Shown piece by piece: positions 1 through 6,285 of a stretch of 7,019 nt of DNA; within the stretch, counting starts at the first letter, position 1; each line of letters begins with the position of its first letter. Below the pieces are notes generated by a model. It did not search any database, was not told where the DNA came from, and saw only the letters and a program-made list of their open reading frames with translations. Origin of the DNA: Oscillospiraceae bacterium (GTDB lineage: Bacteria; Bacillota; Clostridia; Oscillospirales; Oscillospiraceae); contig JAISKU010000030.1 in NCBI GenBank assembly GCA_031261245.1, positions 1 to 7,019 of the forward strand, written 5' to 3'. Made by a program: the position numbers and the translations under genes.

Positions 1-1697
1 CGCTTTTTGTACGGCTCCGACGTCGGCACGACGCCGATATCGTACAAAAACTTGTGCCAGAACCGCGAGTACAGCAGGTGCAGCGTCGTGTGCTCCATGC
101 CGCCGTTGTACCAGTCCACGGGCGTCCAGTAGTCGAGCGCGGCTTTCGACGCGAGCGCGGCGCGGTTGCGCGCGTCGGCGTACCGCAAAAAGTACCAGCT
201 CGACCCCGCCCACTGCGGCATGGTGTCAGTCTCGCGCAGCGCGGCGCCGCCGCATTTCGGGCACGTCGTCTCAATCCAGTCCGTCATCTTCGCGAGCGGC
301 GACTCGCCCGTGTCCGTGGTCTCGTAATTCTCGACCTCCGGCAGCAGCAGCGGCAGCTCGCTCTCAGGCAACGCGACGTAGCCGCAGTGCTCGCAGTGGA
401 CTATCGGAATCGGCTCGCCCCAGTACCGCTGCCGCGAGAAAACCCAGTCGCGCAGCTTGTAGTTGACCTTTTCCTCGCCGAGCTTCCTGTCAATGAGCCA
501 CTCGGTAATCTTAATCTTCGCGTCCGCGACATTCAGCCCGTTCAGGAAGCCGGAATTGACCATAATGCCCGTGTCGCAGTCCGTGAACGCCTCTTCCTCA
601 ATATCGCCGCCCTTGACGACCTCGACAATCGGCAGCTCAAACTTTTTCGCGAACTCCCAGTCGCGCGTGTCGTGACCCGGCACTGCCATTATCGCGCCCG
701 TGCCATACGTCGCCAAGACGTAATCGGAGATGAAAATCGGAATCTCGCCGCCCGTCACGGGGTTTATCGCCGCGACGCCGCGCAGCCACACGCCCGACTT
801 GTCCTTCGCCATCTCCGTGCGCTCAAAGTCGGATTTCCGCGCCGACGCGTCCTGATACGCCTGAATTTCCGCAAAATTCGTCAGCTTGCTCTCCCACGTT
901 TTCAAAATCGCGTGCTCCGGCGAGATGACCATGTACGTCGCGCCGAAAAGCGTGTCCGGACGCGTGGTGAACACCCGCAGGGTCTCCCCTGCCGTCGTCG
1001 CGAAATCCACCTCCGCGCCGGTGGAGCGCCCTATCCAGTTGCGCTGCTGAATCTTCACGCGCTCGATGTAGTCCAAGCCGTCGAGGTCGTCGATCAGCCG
1101 CTGCGCGTACTCGGTAATCTTCAGCATCCACTGGCTCTTCTCGCGCCGCACAACCTCGCTGCCGCAGCGCTCGCACACTCCGTTCACGACCTCCTCGTTC
1201 GCCAGAACGCACTTGCAGGAGGTGCACCAGTTGACGGGTATCGACGCCTTGTAGGCGAGCCCTTTTTCAAACAGTTTCAGGAAAATCCACTGCGTCCACT
1301 TGTAGTATTCGGGGTCTGTCGTGTCCACGACGCGCTCCCAGTCGAAGCTGTAACCGAGCATTTTGAGCTGCTCTGTAAAGCGCGCGATGTTCTTTTTTGT
1401 CACCGCCGACGGATGGATTTTGTTCTTTATCGCGTAATTCTCCGTCGGCAGTCCGAACGCGTCAAAGCCGATCGGAAACAGTACGTTATACCCCTGCATA
1501 CGCCGCTTGCGCGCGACGATGTCCATCGCCGTGTACGGGCGCGGGTGTCCGACGTGCAGACCCTCGCCCGACGGGTACGGGAACTCGATCAGCGCGTAGA
1601 ATTTCGGCTTTTTGGACGTGTTTGACGCGGCAAAGGGCTTGGTCTCCTCCCAAATCCCCTGCCACTTTTTCTCTATTGCGGTAAAATCGTATTTCAT
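1..1697 (-). CDS. leuS: Leucyl-tRNA synthetase (LeuS), 3' end beyond the window
   Basis: Cytoplasmic class I aminoacyl-tRNA synthetase that charges tRNA-Leu with leucine and edits mischarged products. 565 complete N-terminal residues are visible; the frame runs open off the left edge. Seen: the class I signature as HVGH (residues 48-51) in the context YPSGEGLHVGHPRPYTAMDI; a Cys-pair zinc-type insert C158-X2-C161 / C175-X2-C178; the CP1 editing domain with TTRPDT (244-249) and GTGAIMAVPGHDTRD ending at D346, the conserved editing aspartate region; a second Cys set C435-X2-C438 / C479-X2-C482; and GGMEHTTLHLLY near the visible end. The KMSKS loop would follow to the left and is not in the window. 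Start MKYDFTAIEKKW fits the family and has AAGGAG 11 bases upstream (1709-1714). The ATG overlaps the rsfS stop as ATGA, so translation is probably coupled to rsfS. The GGMEHTTLHLLY form resembles clostridial LeuS more than the E. coli enzyme (from memory). Identity is essentially certain. Confidence 0.98.
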   Translation of the reverse strand, partial: MKYDFTAIEKKWQGIWEETKPFAASNTSKKPKFYALIEFPYPSGEGLHVGHPRPYTAMDIVARKRRMQGYNVLFPIGFDAFGLPTENYAIKNKIHPSAVTKKNIARFTEQLKMLGYSFDWERVVDTTDPEYYKWTQWIFLKLFEKGLAYKASIPVNWCTSCKCVLANEEVVNGVCERCGSEVVRREKSQWMLKITEYAQRLIDDLDGLDYIERVKIQQRNWIGRSTGAEVDFATTAGETLRVFTTRPDTLFGATYMVISPEHAILKTWESKLTNFAEIQAYQDASARKSDFERTEMAKDKSGVWLRGVAAINPVTGGEIPIFISDYVLATYGTGAIMAVPGHDTRDWEFAKKFELPIVEVVKGGDIEEEAFTDCDTGIMVNSGFLNGLNVADAKIKITEWLIDRKLGEEKVNYKLRDWVFSRQRYWGEPIPIVHCEHCGYVALPESELPLLLPEVENYETTDTGESPLAKMTDWIETTCPKCGGAALRETDTMPQWAGSSWYFLRYADARNRAALASKAALDYWTPVDWYNGGMEHTTLHLLYSRFWHKFLYDIGVVPTSEPYKK

Positions 1698-2053
1698 TCC
1701 GTAACCCACTCCTTGATATCAACGGTCTCCGCGTCGCCCCACAGACGCTCAAGCGAGTAAAACTCGCGCAAATCCTGCAAAAACAGGTGTATCACAACGG
1801 CTCCGAAATCGACGAGCACCCACCCGCCGGAGCGGTACCCCTCCGTGCGCGGAACAGGCTCTCCCCTGTCGCGCAACGCCTTGTCAACCTCGTCGGACAG
1901 CGTTTTTATCTGTGTCGTGCTGCTCGCCGTGCAGATTATAAAGTAGTCCGCGAGCACGGTGATTTCGCGCGTTTTAAGCACCTTGATATCCTGCGCTTTC
2001 TTTGCGTCGAGGGCGCGGACGGCAATCTCCGCCATTTCAAACGGTGTCAGCAT
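1694..2053 (-). CDS. rsfS: Ribosome silencing factor RsfS (Iojap/YbeB family)
   Basis: 119-residue protein of the Iojap/RsfS/YbeB family. Family knowledge: it binds ribosomal protein uL14 on the free 50S subunit and blocks joining with 30S, lowering translation in starvation or stationary phase. Seen: the conserved core from ALDAKKAQDIKVLKTRE (15-30) through ITVLADYFIICTASSTTQ (31-48), then EGYRSGGWVLVDFGAVVIHLF (71-91), and an aromatic C-terminal stretch REFYSLERLWGDA. Length is normal for the family. Start M1 is well supported: GGAGGA lies 6 bases upstream, inside the last codons of the LCP gene, and the ATG directly abuts the LCP stop TAG with no gap. The TGA stop overlaps the leuS start. 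Its place after nadD-yqeK and the LCP gene is the usual Bacillota arrangement. Confidence 0.97.
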   Translation of the reverse strand: MLTPFEMAEIAVRALDAKKAQDIKVLKTREITVLADYFIICTASSTTQIKTLSDEVDKALRDRGEPVPRTEGYRSGGWVLVDFGAVVIHLFLQDLREFYSLERLWGDAETVDIKEWVTE

Positions 2054-3526
2054 CTATATTCCTCCATTTGCCGCGCCGGTGTCCGACGGCGGCTGTTCAA
2101 TATCCGGCGGCGTGGCCGGAGGCGTCTCGGGCGGCGGCGTAAGCTCCGCCGGAGCCGTCTCCGTCGGCGTCGGAAGCGCGGGATCCGGCGTCGGCGTTAC
2201 CTCCCACCCGTCGGGCGGCGTCTCCGTCGGCGGCGCGTCCGTAGTTGGAGGCTCCGACGGCGTCGGCGAGGTCTGCGGAGGTGTCGGCGTCGGCGTAACC
2301 GTCGGCTTGGGCGTCGAGGTTGAGCTGCCGGACGAGCCCGACGAGCCGGACGAGCCGCCTCTGCCCCACGTCTCGTTCTTCCCCTCGTAGTGGCCGTCCG
2401 TCACGTAGAGCTTGCCGTTGCCGTCGCGCGTGAAAATGCTCAGGTTTTGCAGCGTTATCGGCACGTCGAACGGGTTGAGCTTCTCGTTTATAACCGTCAG
2501 CCAGTCGTTGACGTAAATCGTGACATACGAATCGCCGTTTATCGAGTCGTTGAAGTTTCCGGGCATCGTCGTGAACGTGATGCCGTTCATGTCGAGCTTG
2601 AACATCTCCTTGCCGAACCACAGAACCTCGTTCAGGTCGAGGTTTGTCTTGACGTACTTGATGAAAATGTTCGCGACGGAGGTCAGATTGATCGAGTTTT
2701 TCTTCTCGATGACCTGCCCCGCGGCGGCGAGCAGGAACTTCTGCTGCATCTCAATGCGCCCGATATCGCCCGAGGCGTAGCCCGTGTTGCCGTTGCCCTG
2801 ACGGAAGCGCACGACGCCGAGCGCGTCCTTCCCGCTGAAGTGCTGCTGTCCCTTGTTGAGATGTATGTGCAGATTCTGCGCGTCGTCGTCGTAGTTCATA
2901 TTACGCGGCAGGTCGAAGTCAATCCCGTCCACGGCGTCTACAATCGCCGCAAAGGCCTTTAGATCCACCACGACGTAGAAGTCCACCTCGTAGCCGAGCA
3001 CGTCCGCGAGCTTCGTGACGGCGCCCTCCGGCCCCTTCATCGCGGAGTAGAGCGAGTTCGCCTTCTTCGTTGTCCACGAGACGTTCACGAGCGTGTCGCG
3101 CGGTATGTTCACGACGTTCAGCGTGTGCTCAAAGGTGTCGAGCGTCGCGACCATCATGACGTCGGTGTTGCCGTTCCCGTCGTCCATGCCCAGCACCACA
3201 AATGTAAACTTGCTCGCGTCGCGGCTTACGGGCGGCGTGGGCAGATCAGGCGCGTCCGGGTCGTCGGGCGACCCCGGCTTGATGACCCCGCCCTGACTCG
3301 GCGCGTGCGGCGTCGTCGGCGCGTCCTTCACCTCGGGCGGCTTCCCGCCGTATTTCAGGTAGACCATCGCGCACAGGACGACGGCCGTTATTGCAATCAG
3401 AACGCCGATCACGATTCTCACGGCGCGCCTGCTGCGCCGCTTTTTCGGAATCTCTCCCGACAGCTTTTCCGATTTGCGCTCCGTACTCACGTGGCGGCCG
3501 CGCTTCTTGTTTCCCGTTAATTTCAT
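2054..3526 (-). CDS. LCP (LytR-CpsA-Psr) family cell-wall polymer ligase with Pro/Thr-rich tail
   Basis: 490-residue membrane-anchored, outward-facing protein. Family role: LCP enzymes transfer undecaprenyl-linked glycopolymers (teichoic acids, capsule or similar) onto peptidoglycan. Seen: a very basic cytoplasmic N-terminus (1-35, many K/R); one transmembrane helix about 36-57 (VRIVIGVLIAITAVVLCAMVY); a Pro-rich stalk about 62-102; and the LCP domain about 107-350 with FTFVVLGMDDGNGNTDVMM (108-126), NVVNIPRDTLVNV (138-150) and FSGKDALGVVRFRQ plus GDIGRIEMQQKFL (about 230-265), which carry the conserved acidic and arginine residues that bind lipid-pyrophosphate. The tail from 391 is a Gly-Ser-Ser repeat followed by about 80 residues dominated by Pro, Thr, Glu and Ala, with no LPXTG sorting signal. 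Start: MKLTGNKKRGR, 8 bases after the nadD-yqeK stop. Its ribosome site is weak (TAGG only), with AAGGAAAGGG further up inside the preceding gene, so coupling is likely. The exact polymer cannot be inferred. Confidence 0.95.
   Translation of the reverse strand: MKLTGNKKRGRHVSTERKSEKLSGEIPKKRRSRRAVRIVIGVLIAITAVVLCAMVYLKYGGKPPEVKDAPTTPHAPSQGGVIKPGSPDDPDAPDLPTPPVSRDASKFTFVVLGMDDGNGNTDVMMVATLDTFEHTLNVVNIPRDTLVNVSWTTKKANSLYSAMKGPEGAVTKLADVLGYEVDFYVVVDLKAFAAIVDAVDGIDFDLPRNMNYDDDAQNLHIHLNKGQQHFSGKDALGVVRFRQGNGNTGYASGDIGRIEMQQKFLLAAAGQVIEKKNSINLTSVANIFIKYVKTNLDLNEVLWFGKEMFKLDMNGITFTTMPGNFNDSINGDSYVTIYVNDWLTVINEKLNPFDVPITLQNLSIFTRDGNGKLYVTDGHYEGKNETWGRGGSSGSSGSSGSSTSTPKPTVTPTPTPPQTSPTPSEPPTTDAPPTETPPDGWEVTPTPDPALPTPTETAPAELTPPPETPPATPPDIEQPPSDTGAANGGI
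2060..2065 (-). promoter_or_regulatory. Ribosome binding site of rsfS, inside the LCP gene
   Basis: GGAGGA lies 6 bases before the rsfS ATG and encodes the Gly-Gly pair near the LCP C-terminus (AANGGI). It fixes the rsfS start and is the strongest Shine-Dalgarno match in the window, so rsfS can be initiated efficiently even though it abuts the LCP stop codon. Confidence 0.85.
2321..2356 (-). repeat. 9-base tandem repeat encoding Gly-Ser-Ser x4
   Basis: Four near-identical 9-base units (GGCTCGTCC / GGCTCGTCG type, the last using AGCTCA for Ser-Ser) encode GSSGSSGSSGSS, residues 391-402 of the LCP protein. The repeat separates the globular LCP domain from the Pro/Thr tail and looks like a flexible linker. 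Copy number of such repeats can change by slippage, so length may differ between strains. That last point is inference. Confidence 0.85.
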
Positions 3527-3534
3527 TTCTATGC

Positions 3535-4698
3535 CTATTTAACCCTTTCCTTTAGGAAGCCCGTTGCCGCAAGCGTTACCGGGTGCGGCGAGATTCCGCG
3601 CGACGTCATGTCCGCGATGCTCATATCCATGCCCGCGATAAGCGCCGCGTCAATGTCGCGGTACGCCAGACGCCGCAGCTCCTCCACGCCGTCAAAATCG
3701 CGGTTCGGCTCGATGTAGTCCGCCGTGTAGATTATCTTCTCCAAAAGCGTCATGTCCGCGTGTCCCGTAGTATGCCACAATATGGCGGATTTTACGTCGC
3801 CGGAGACGTTGAACCTGTCAAAAGCCAGCGCCGCCGCAGTCTTTGAGTGCAGCAGCTTTGGCGACGCGCGCTCTATATCGTCTATCTCAATGCCGTACCT
3901 CTCGCACAGCGCGAGCTGCTCTTCCACGTCAAGCCGCTTTGTGATGTCGTGCAAAATCCCGGCCTCGCGCGCCTCGTCAATGTCCGCGCCCCAGCGCACC
4001 GCGAGGCTCACTGCCTCGAGCTCGCACCCCGCGACGTGGCGTATGCGCTCCGGCTTGAGCAGCCGATACGCCTCAAGGCGCAGCCAGTCGAAATTCGCCT
4101 TCGCCCCGTACAGTCCATGCTCAATTATATACGAATATACGTTTTCGTCAATATGCCACGTCCTCTGACGCTTCGGGAGCATCGCGCGCACCTGCGACGA
4201 GGAGACGTCTATCGCGTCGTTGCGGATTATCTCGGTCTCGACGCCGAGGCCGCGCAAAACCTCCGCCTCCGGGGCAATCTCCGCCTGCGCCGACGCGCTG
4301 CGCAGCGTCACGGCGGGCGTCACGCGTGAAAGTATCTCGTCGATGTCCTTCCAATTCCGCAGCGTGAGGTACATGTCCGTCCCGACAATCAGGAAAAGCT
4401 GCGCGCCGGGATAGCGAGCTGATAATTCGCGCACGGTATCGACCGTGTAGCTCTCGCCGGGTCGGTATACCTCGATGTCCGACACCTCGGCTCCCGGCAC
4501 GTCGCGGAAAGCGATTCTCGCCATCTCGAGGCGCTGCTCACCCGTCGGGCCGTCTTTCGGGAGCGCCTTGTGCGGCGGTGTGCCTGACGGCACAATAAAC
4601 AGCCTGTCGAGCCCGAGCGCGCGCACGACCTCGGCGGCGGAATCGGTGTGACCCCTGTGCGGCGGATTGAACGCGCCGCCGTAAATTCCGATTTTCAT
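3535..4698 (-). CDS. nadD: Fused nicotinate-nucleotide adenylyltransferase (NadD) and YqeK-type HD phosphohydrolase
   Basis: 387-residue two-domain cytoplasmic enzyme. Domain 1 (1 to about 198) is NadD, which makes deamido-NAD from nicotinate mononucleotide and ATP. Seen: the nucleotidyltransferase signature GGAFNPPHRGH (7-17), VPSGTPPHK (36-44), FLIVGTDMYLTLRNW (102-116), and VSSSQVR (165-171) corresponding to the family's ISST-x-IR motif. Domain 2 (about 203-387) is YqeK-like, an HD-superfamily metal phosphohydrolase; characterised YqeK enzymes cleave Ap4A symmetrically. Metal ligands visible: H221 (RHVAG), H250-D251 (ILHDITK), H284 (LLHSKTA), H309 (LWHTTGH), D327 (YTADYIEP). In many Bacillota these are two adjacent genes; here they are one uninterrupted frame joined at HGLYGAKANFDWLRLEAYRLLKPERIRH. 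Both active sites look intact. Start MKIGIYGG has AGAGGA 10 bases upstream; the gap after yhbY is 25 bases. The activity of the second domain (Ap4A or another nucleotide) is inferred from the family. Confidence 0.96.
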   Translation of the reverse strand: MKIGIYGGAFNPPHRGHTDSAAEVVRALGLDRLFIVPSGTPPHKALPKDGPTGEQRLEMARIAFRDVPGAEVSDIEVYRPGESYTVDTVRELSARYPGAQLFLIVGTDMYLTLRNWKDIDEILSRVTPAVTLRSASAQAEIAPEAEVLRGLGVETEIIRNDAIDVSSSQVRAMLPKRQRTWHIDENVYSYIIEHGLYGAKANFDWLRLEAYRLLKPERIRHVAGCELEAVSLAVRWGADIDEAREAGILHDITKRLDVEEQLALCERYGIEIDDIERASPKLLHSKTAAALAFDRFNVSGDVKSAILWHTTGHADMTLLEKIIYTADYIEPNRDFDGVEELRRLAYRDIDAALIAGMDMSIADMTSRGISPHPVTLAATGFLKERVK

Positions 4699-4708
4699 TA
4701 TACCACAA

Positions 4709-4714
4709 TCCTCT
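4709..4714 (-). promoter_or_regulatory. Ribosome binding site of nadD-yqeK
   Basis: AGAGGA, 10 bases upstream of the ATG at 4698, in the largest intergenic gap of the window (4699-4723, 25 bases). It supports the MKIGIYGG start. No terminator hairpin or convincing promoter is seen in the gap. Confidence 0.7.
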
Positions 4715-4723
4715 GCAAGCGGG

Positions 4724-5026
4724 TTATTTTACAAGCCTGATTCGCTTCTCTTTGTCTATTTTGCGGTTCTCCTTATAGAGCACGAAGCGCGAGCCTATCG
4801 TCTGCACCGTCTCCGCGCCGCAGAGCAGCGAGAGCGAGTCCGCGGCTTCCCGCGCCGATATTCCGGCGTTTTCGAGCACGCGGCACTTTATTATCTCGCG
4901 CGCAGTCAGCGCGTCGGTCGCCGATTTTACCGTGTTTTCCGTGATTCCGTCCTTGCCGATTTGCAGTATCGTGTCAATCGGGTTCGCGATTGCGCGAAGC
5001 TGCGCGCGTTGGCGTGAGTTAAGCAT
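4724..5026 (-). CDS. yhbY: YhbY-family RNA-binding protein (CRM domain)
   Basis: 100-residue single CRM-domain protein. Family role: it associates with pre-50S ribosomal particles and helps ribosome assembly; the same fold is used by plant organelle splicing factors. Seen: LNSRQRAQLRAIAN (2-15), the GKDG loop in LQIGKDGITENTV (21-33) corresponding to the family GxxG RNA-binding loop, the DALTAREIIKCRV helix-strand (38-50), and the C-terminal strand TIGSRFVLYKEN (76-87) followed by a basic tail. Length is typical. The start is fixed by TAGGAG 7 bases upstream. It follows the unknown gene by 18 bases and precedes nadD-yqeK by 25 bases, its usual partner in Bacillota. The obgE gene often found near it is not in this window. 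Confidence 0.96.
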   Translation of the reverse strand: MLNSRQRAQLRAIANPIDTILQIGKDGITENTVKSATDALTAREIIKCRVLENAGISAREAADSLSLLCGAETVQTIGSRFVLYKENRKIDKEKRIRLVK

Positions 5027-5033
5027 TTTGTTT

Positions 5034-5039
5034 CTCCTA
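5034..5039 (-). promoter_or_regulatory. Ribosome binding site of yhbY
   Basis: TAGGAG, 7 bases before the ATG at 5026, in the 18-base gap after the preceding gene. Good match and spacing; it fixes the start MLNSRQRAQL. Confidence 0.8.
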
Positions 5040-5044
5040 TTTGT

Positions 5045-5677
5045 TTATTCAATGTCGGCAGCCGTGTATGTGGCCTCATCTTCTTCTCTCGCTTTTTTCA
5101 ACTGAAAAGAAAGGATATTATTCAAAAATTCTTCCGATAAGCGCGTTTCACTGTACTCGTTTAACAACCTTTGATGTTGTCCTGTTTTACGCAATAAGTC
5201 CGCGCGGATAAGTGTAAGATTTTCGTTTTGTTCATCTTTTGCAATCCTGCCAATCTGTTCAAGAGAAAGCAGACGCGATTGCCTTGCCCAATGGGAGTCA
5301 CCTTTGTCATCTGCCGCCCAAGCGGCGCATAAGTAACTGTACCACGCTTCCGAATATTTATCTGATTGACTCTCTATTCGCGCCTTCTGTATAAAAGCCT
5401 TTGTCAGCCCGCTAACGGGTTCAGGCAACGAAAAGCTCTTGTATTCGTCGGTTTGCAAAAACTCTTTTGAACAAGAAAGCTCACGCGAAACTTCACTTGA
5501 CGCATAGCCGCATTCGGGACATACCTGCACCCAATAAGGCATCGTGCTCCGTTTCATTTCAGGCGGTCGTGTGTCCAAGTCCACACTTCCGAAGGCGTTT
5601 GTGGACATAACGGAGGGGTAGTCTTTTACACAACCGCAAACACTGCAAATTTGAGCATTTTTTGATAATGTAGTCAT
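5045..5677 (-). CDS. Uncharacterised Cys-pair protein, DUF2225-like, AT-rich
   Basis: 210-residue protein whose function I do not recognise. Seen: an N-terminal zinc-binding-type layout with C11-X2-C14 (ICSVCGC) and C53-X2-C56 (VCPECGYAS), separated by STNAFGSVDLDTRPPEMKRS, a segment that looks strongly conserved in style. From about residue 85 it is predicted mostly helical (KAFIQKARIE, YSEAWYSYLCAAWAADD, RQSRLLSLEQIGRIAKD, LTLIRADLLRKTG), reminiscent of tetratricopeptide-like helix pairs. No signal peptide or transmembrane helix, so probably cytoplasmic. Length and layout recall DUF2225 proteins, which have two zinc-type knuckles and a helical tail, but this is a tentative match from memory. 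The ATG overlaps the rdgB stop as ATGA, with AAAGGAA just upstream. Base composition is odd: 5101-5280 is about 38% GC by hand count, while rdgB and leuS stretches reach about 77%, with A/T-ending codons. This suggests acquisition by transfer. It could also be a stress or redox sensor; no function is claimed. Confidence 0.88.
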   Translation of the reverse strand: MTTLSKNAQICSVCGCVKDYPSVMSTNAFGSVDLDTRPPEMKRSTMPYWVQVCPECGYASSEVSRELSCSKEFLQTDEYKSFSLPEPVSGLTKAFIQKARIESQSDKYSEAWYSYLCAAWAADDKGDSHWARQSRLLSLEQIGRIAKDEQNENLTLIRADLLRKTGQHQRLLNEYSETRLSEEFLNNILSFQLKKAREEDEATYTAADIE

Positions 5678-6285
5678 TTTAAGTTCCTTTCATCGTTCAT
5701 TGTCGTATATTCCGTCAATTTCGCGGCAAATTCCCGCAGCGCGTTCCCCCTGTGTGATATGGAGTTCTTCTCCTCGGGAGTGAGCTGCGCCATCGTTTTC
5801 CCGAGCTGCGGCAGGTAAAAAACCGGGTCGTAGCCGAAGCCGCCGTCGCCACGCCTCTCGCGGGCAATCTCGCCGAAGCACTCCCCTGTCGCGACGAGCT
5901 CGCCGCCGTCCGGAAATGCGCACACTATTACTGAGACGAATTTCGCCGCGCGTTGTTCCGTGCTTTCGACGTTTTTCAACAATAATTCGCAGAGTTCGCC
6001 GTCCGACAGCCCGCCGCCGCCGTACCTTTTGGAGTGCACGCCCGGCTCCCCGCCGAGCGCGTCCACGCACAGCCCGGAGTCGTCCGCGATTGACGGAATT
6101 CCAATTGCGGCGCAGTATATTTTCGCCTTGAGCCGCGCGTTCTCCTCGAACGTCTCCCCCGTCTCCTCAACGTCGAGGACGAGCCCGAAATCGGCGGGCA
6201 AGACGAGCTCATACCCGAGCGGTGCGAGCAGCTCACGCATTTCCCTTAATTTACCAATATTCTCTGTGGCAAGCAAGAATGTCAT
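5674..6285 (-). CDS. rdgB: XTP/dITP pyrophosphatase (RdgB/HAM1 family)
   Basis: 203-residue cytoplasmic enzyme that hydrolyses non-canonical purine triphosphates (dITP, XTP, ITP) to the monophosphate and pyrophosphate, keeping deaminated bases out of DNA and RNA. Seen: the N-terminal substrate motif FLLATENIGKLREM (3-16), ETGETFEENARLKA (41-54), the catalytic ADDSGLCVDALGGEPGVHS (67-85, with the conserved aspartate pair at 68-69), GDGGFGYDPVF (146-156) and the base-specificity motif SHRGNAL (177-183). Length matches the family. The start ATG overlaps the ftsY stop as ATGA, with GGAGG 10 bases upstream (6296-6300). The last few residues (TTMNDERNLK) are unusually AT-rich in codons and merge into the AT-rich gene downstream, so the C-terminus may have been reshaped where that gene joined. 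That last point is inference. Confidence 0.97.
   Translation of the reverse strand: MTFLLATENIGKLREMRELLAPLGYELVLPADFGLVLDVEETGETFEENARLKAKIYCAAIGIPSIADDSGLCVDALGGEPGVHSKRYGGGGLSDGELCELLLKNVESTEQRAAKFVSVIVCAFPDGGELVATGECFGEIARERRGDGGFGYDPVFYLPQLGKTMAQLTPEEKNSISHRGNALREFAAKLTEYTTMNDERNLK
5684..5690 (-). promoter_or_regulatory. Ribosome binding site of the unknown Cys-pair gene
   Basis: AAAGGAA within the last codons of rdgB, about 6-8 bases upstream of the ATG at 5677. It supports the MTTLSKNAQ start and, together with the ATGA overlap, indicates that the gene is translated as part of this operon rather than being a passive insert. Confidence 0.7.

Noticed and set aside
54..1625. 523-codon open frame on the plus strand
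   Set aside because: It lies antisense to leuS, has an Arg/Leu/Val-rich composition typical of the complement of GC-rich codons, and shows no family motif. The leuS frame carries all class I synthetase signatures, so this is a shadow.
2321..2356. Short tandem repeat considered as a CRISPR or mobile-element end
   Set aside because: The 9-base units are in frame, have no spacers and encode a Gly-Ser linker.
1787..2390. Plus-strand open frames rich in Arg or in Gly/Val/Ser opposite rsfS and the LCP tail
   Set aside because: They arise from the complement of the Pro/Thr low-complexity region. The minus-strand frames have recognisable proteins and ribosome sites.
4697..4702. TATAAT, a -10-like hexamer just at the nadD start (minus strand)
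   Set aside because: It overlaps the start codon itself and has no -35-like hexamer at 16-18 bases (AACCCG at 17). It would give a transcript without the ribosome site, so it is not credible as the gene's promoter.
5600..5610. TGTGGACATAA, resembling a DnaA box
   Set aside because: It differs from TGTGGATAA by a two-base insertion, is isolated, and lies inside a coding region. No cluster of boxes supports an origin in this window.
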